64,000 nt of DNA. Source: Isochrysis galbana. Its lineage: Eukaryota; Haptophyta; Isochrysidales; Isochrysidaceae. The notes beneath the pieces are model-generated. The model saw only the letters and a program-made list of their open reading frames with translations. It had not been told where the DNA came from and did not search any database. The stretch spans positions 1,382,613 to 1,446,612 of the forward strand of contig CM030940.1 of NCBI GenBank assembly GCA_018136815.1, read 5' to 3'. This document shows positions 63,611 to 64,000 of the stretch, piece after piece. Numbering within the stretch: the first letter of the stretch is position 1; every line of letters starts with the position of its first letter. A program made the translations under genes and the position numbers.

Positions 63611-64000
63611 ATGCACAAGTCGAAGAAACAGAAGCTGAGCCCGGCTGTCGAGGGGCTAGTGAAGCAGTGCCAGGCGGCGCTCAAGGCTCTCAAGAAGTCT
63701 CACCTCTCTCCTCCCTTCTCGGAGCCTGTCGACTGGAAGGCGTTGAATCTGCCGATGTATCCCAAGATCATCAAACATCCGATGGACCTTGGCACGGTCG
63801 AAAAGAAGCTGCTTGCGGGCAAGTATTCCTCGATCGCAGACTTCACTGCTGATGTCAACTTGGTGTGGGAGAACGCGCAGCTCTTCAACACGGAGGGCTC
63901 CGAGATCTACGACGCGGCCACCGAGCTGCGAGAGCTTTTCGAGACGCAGATGAGCGGGGTGCCAGACGGTCCCCTCAACGGCAGCTCGGGCGGTGGCAGC
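63611..64000 (+). CDS. Bromodomain protein, 3' partial
   Basis: 130 codons to the window edge, frame still open. After a short lysine-rich tail (MHKSKKQKLS) the sequence forms a bromodomain: LVKQCQAALKAL (helix Z), PFSEPVDWKALNLPMYPKI (ZA loop with the WKAL and YP elements), IKHPMDLGTVEKKL, and then FTADVNLVWENAQLFN with the acetyl-lysine-binding asparagine in the usual place, and GSEIYDAATELRELFE (helix C). HPMDLGTV with a DVNLVWENA stretch resembles BET and GTE proteins, chromatin readers of acetylated histones. Only one bromodomain is visible, followed by a Gly/Ser linker, so BET against plant-type GTE cannot be decided. The purine-rich tract upstream is like that of the GT49 gene. The ATG at 63611 is the first in frame after a stretch of low-complexity sequence. 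Confidence 0.88.
   Translation, partial: MHKSKKQKLSPAVEGLVKQCQAALKALKKSHLSPPFSEPVDWKALNLPMYPKIIKHPMDLGTVEKKLLAGKYSSIADFTADVNLVWENAQLFNTEGSEIYDAATELRELFETQMSGVPDGPLNGSSGGGS

Overview
The window is nuclear DNA of a GC-rich unicellular eukaryote. Gene models join across short introns, most of them in phase 0 directly after CAG or AAG. Several introns begin with GC instead of GT. Proteins carry long Ala/Pro/Gly-rich linkers. Intergenic DNA is full of poly-C/G, (CT)n tracts and interspersed repeats. This style suggests a marine microalga, most likely haptophyte-like, but nothing in the window fixes the lineage.

Layout. 1-6.7 kb holds an ATRX-type chromatin remodeller (ADD zinc domain, SNF2 helicase), cut at its 5' end. 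6.7-19.3 kb is a mobile-element island. It contains a chromodomain retroelement remnant split by a TIR element, a 201-bp retroposon nested inside that element, and a 1.9-kb inverted duplication carrying one tRNA-Leu(AAG) gene per arm. 19.3-22.6 kb is an EHD-family dynamin-like ATPase in ten exons. 22.6-26.4 kb is repeats, including a 750-bp retroposon with a 17-bp target duplication. 26.4-28.5 kb (minus) is a RING plus ATP-grasp fusion. 28.5-34.2 kb is low-complexity and repeat DNA. 34.3-36.7 kb (minus) is a diacylglycerol-lipase-like class 3 lipase. 38.2-40.9 kb is TFIID subunit TAF5, followed by a small two-exon unknown gene. 42.7-45.4 kb is decayed non-LTR retrotransposon sequence. 46.1-49.1 kb is a nicotinamide riboside kinase fused to an ataxin-10 domain. 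50.1-51.0 kb (minus) is a PHB-depolymerase-like esterase. 52-54.6 kb holds unknown ORFs, palindromes and a 183-bp MITE. 55.1-57.0 kb is a LARGE/B4GAT1-type GT49 glycosyltransferase. After a repeat block and a 100-N gap comes a membrane J-protein (minus, 59.3-60.4 kb), a small secreted unknown, and a bromodomain gene running off the 3' end.

The host genes are unrelated housekeeping functions: chromatin and transcription (ATRX, TAF5, bromodomain), membrane traffic and lipid (EHD, lipase), Golgi glycosylation, NAD salvage and chaperoning. There is no operon logic. What unites them is promoter context. Many starts lie just downstream of a long polypyrimidine or polypurine tract, and several intergenic regions hold clustered CTAGAGTA motifs. 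The most unusual contents are the two multidomain fusions (RING/ATP-grasp and NRK/ataxin-10) and a TIR element with two divergent, paralogous membrane-protein genes. Splice positions were read by eye from consensus sites, frame continuity and family alignment; no transcript evidence was available.
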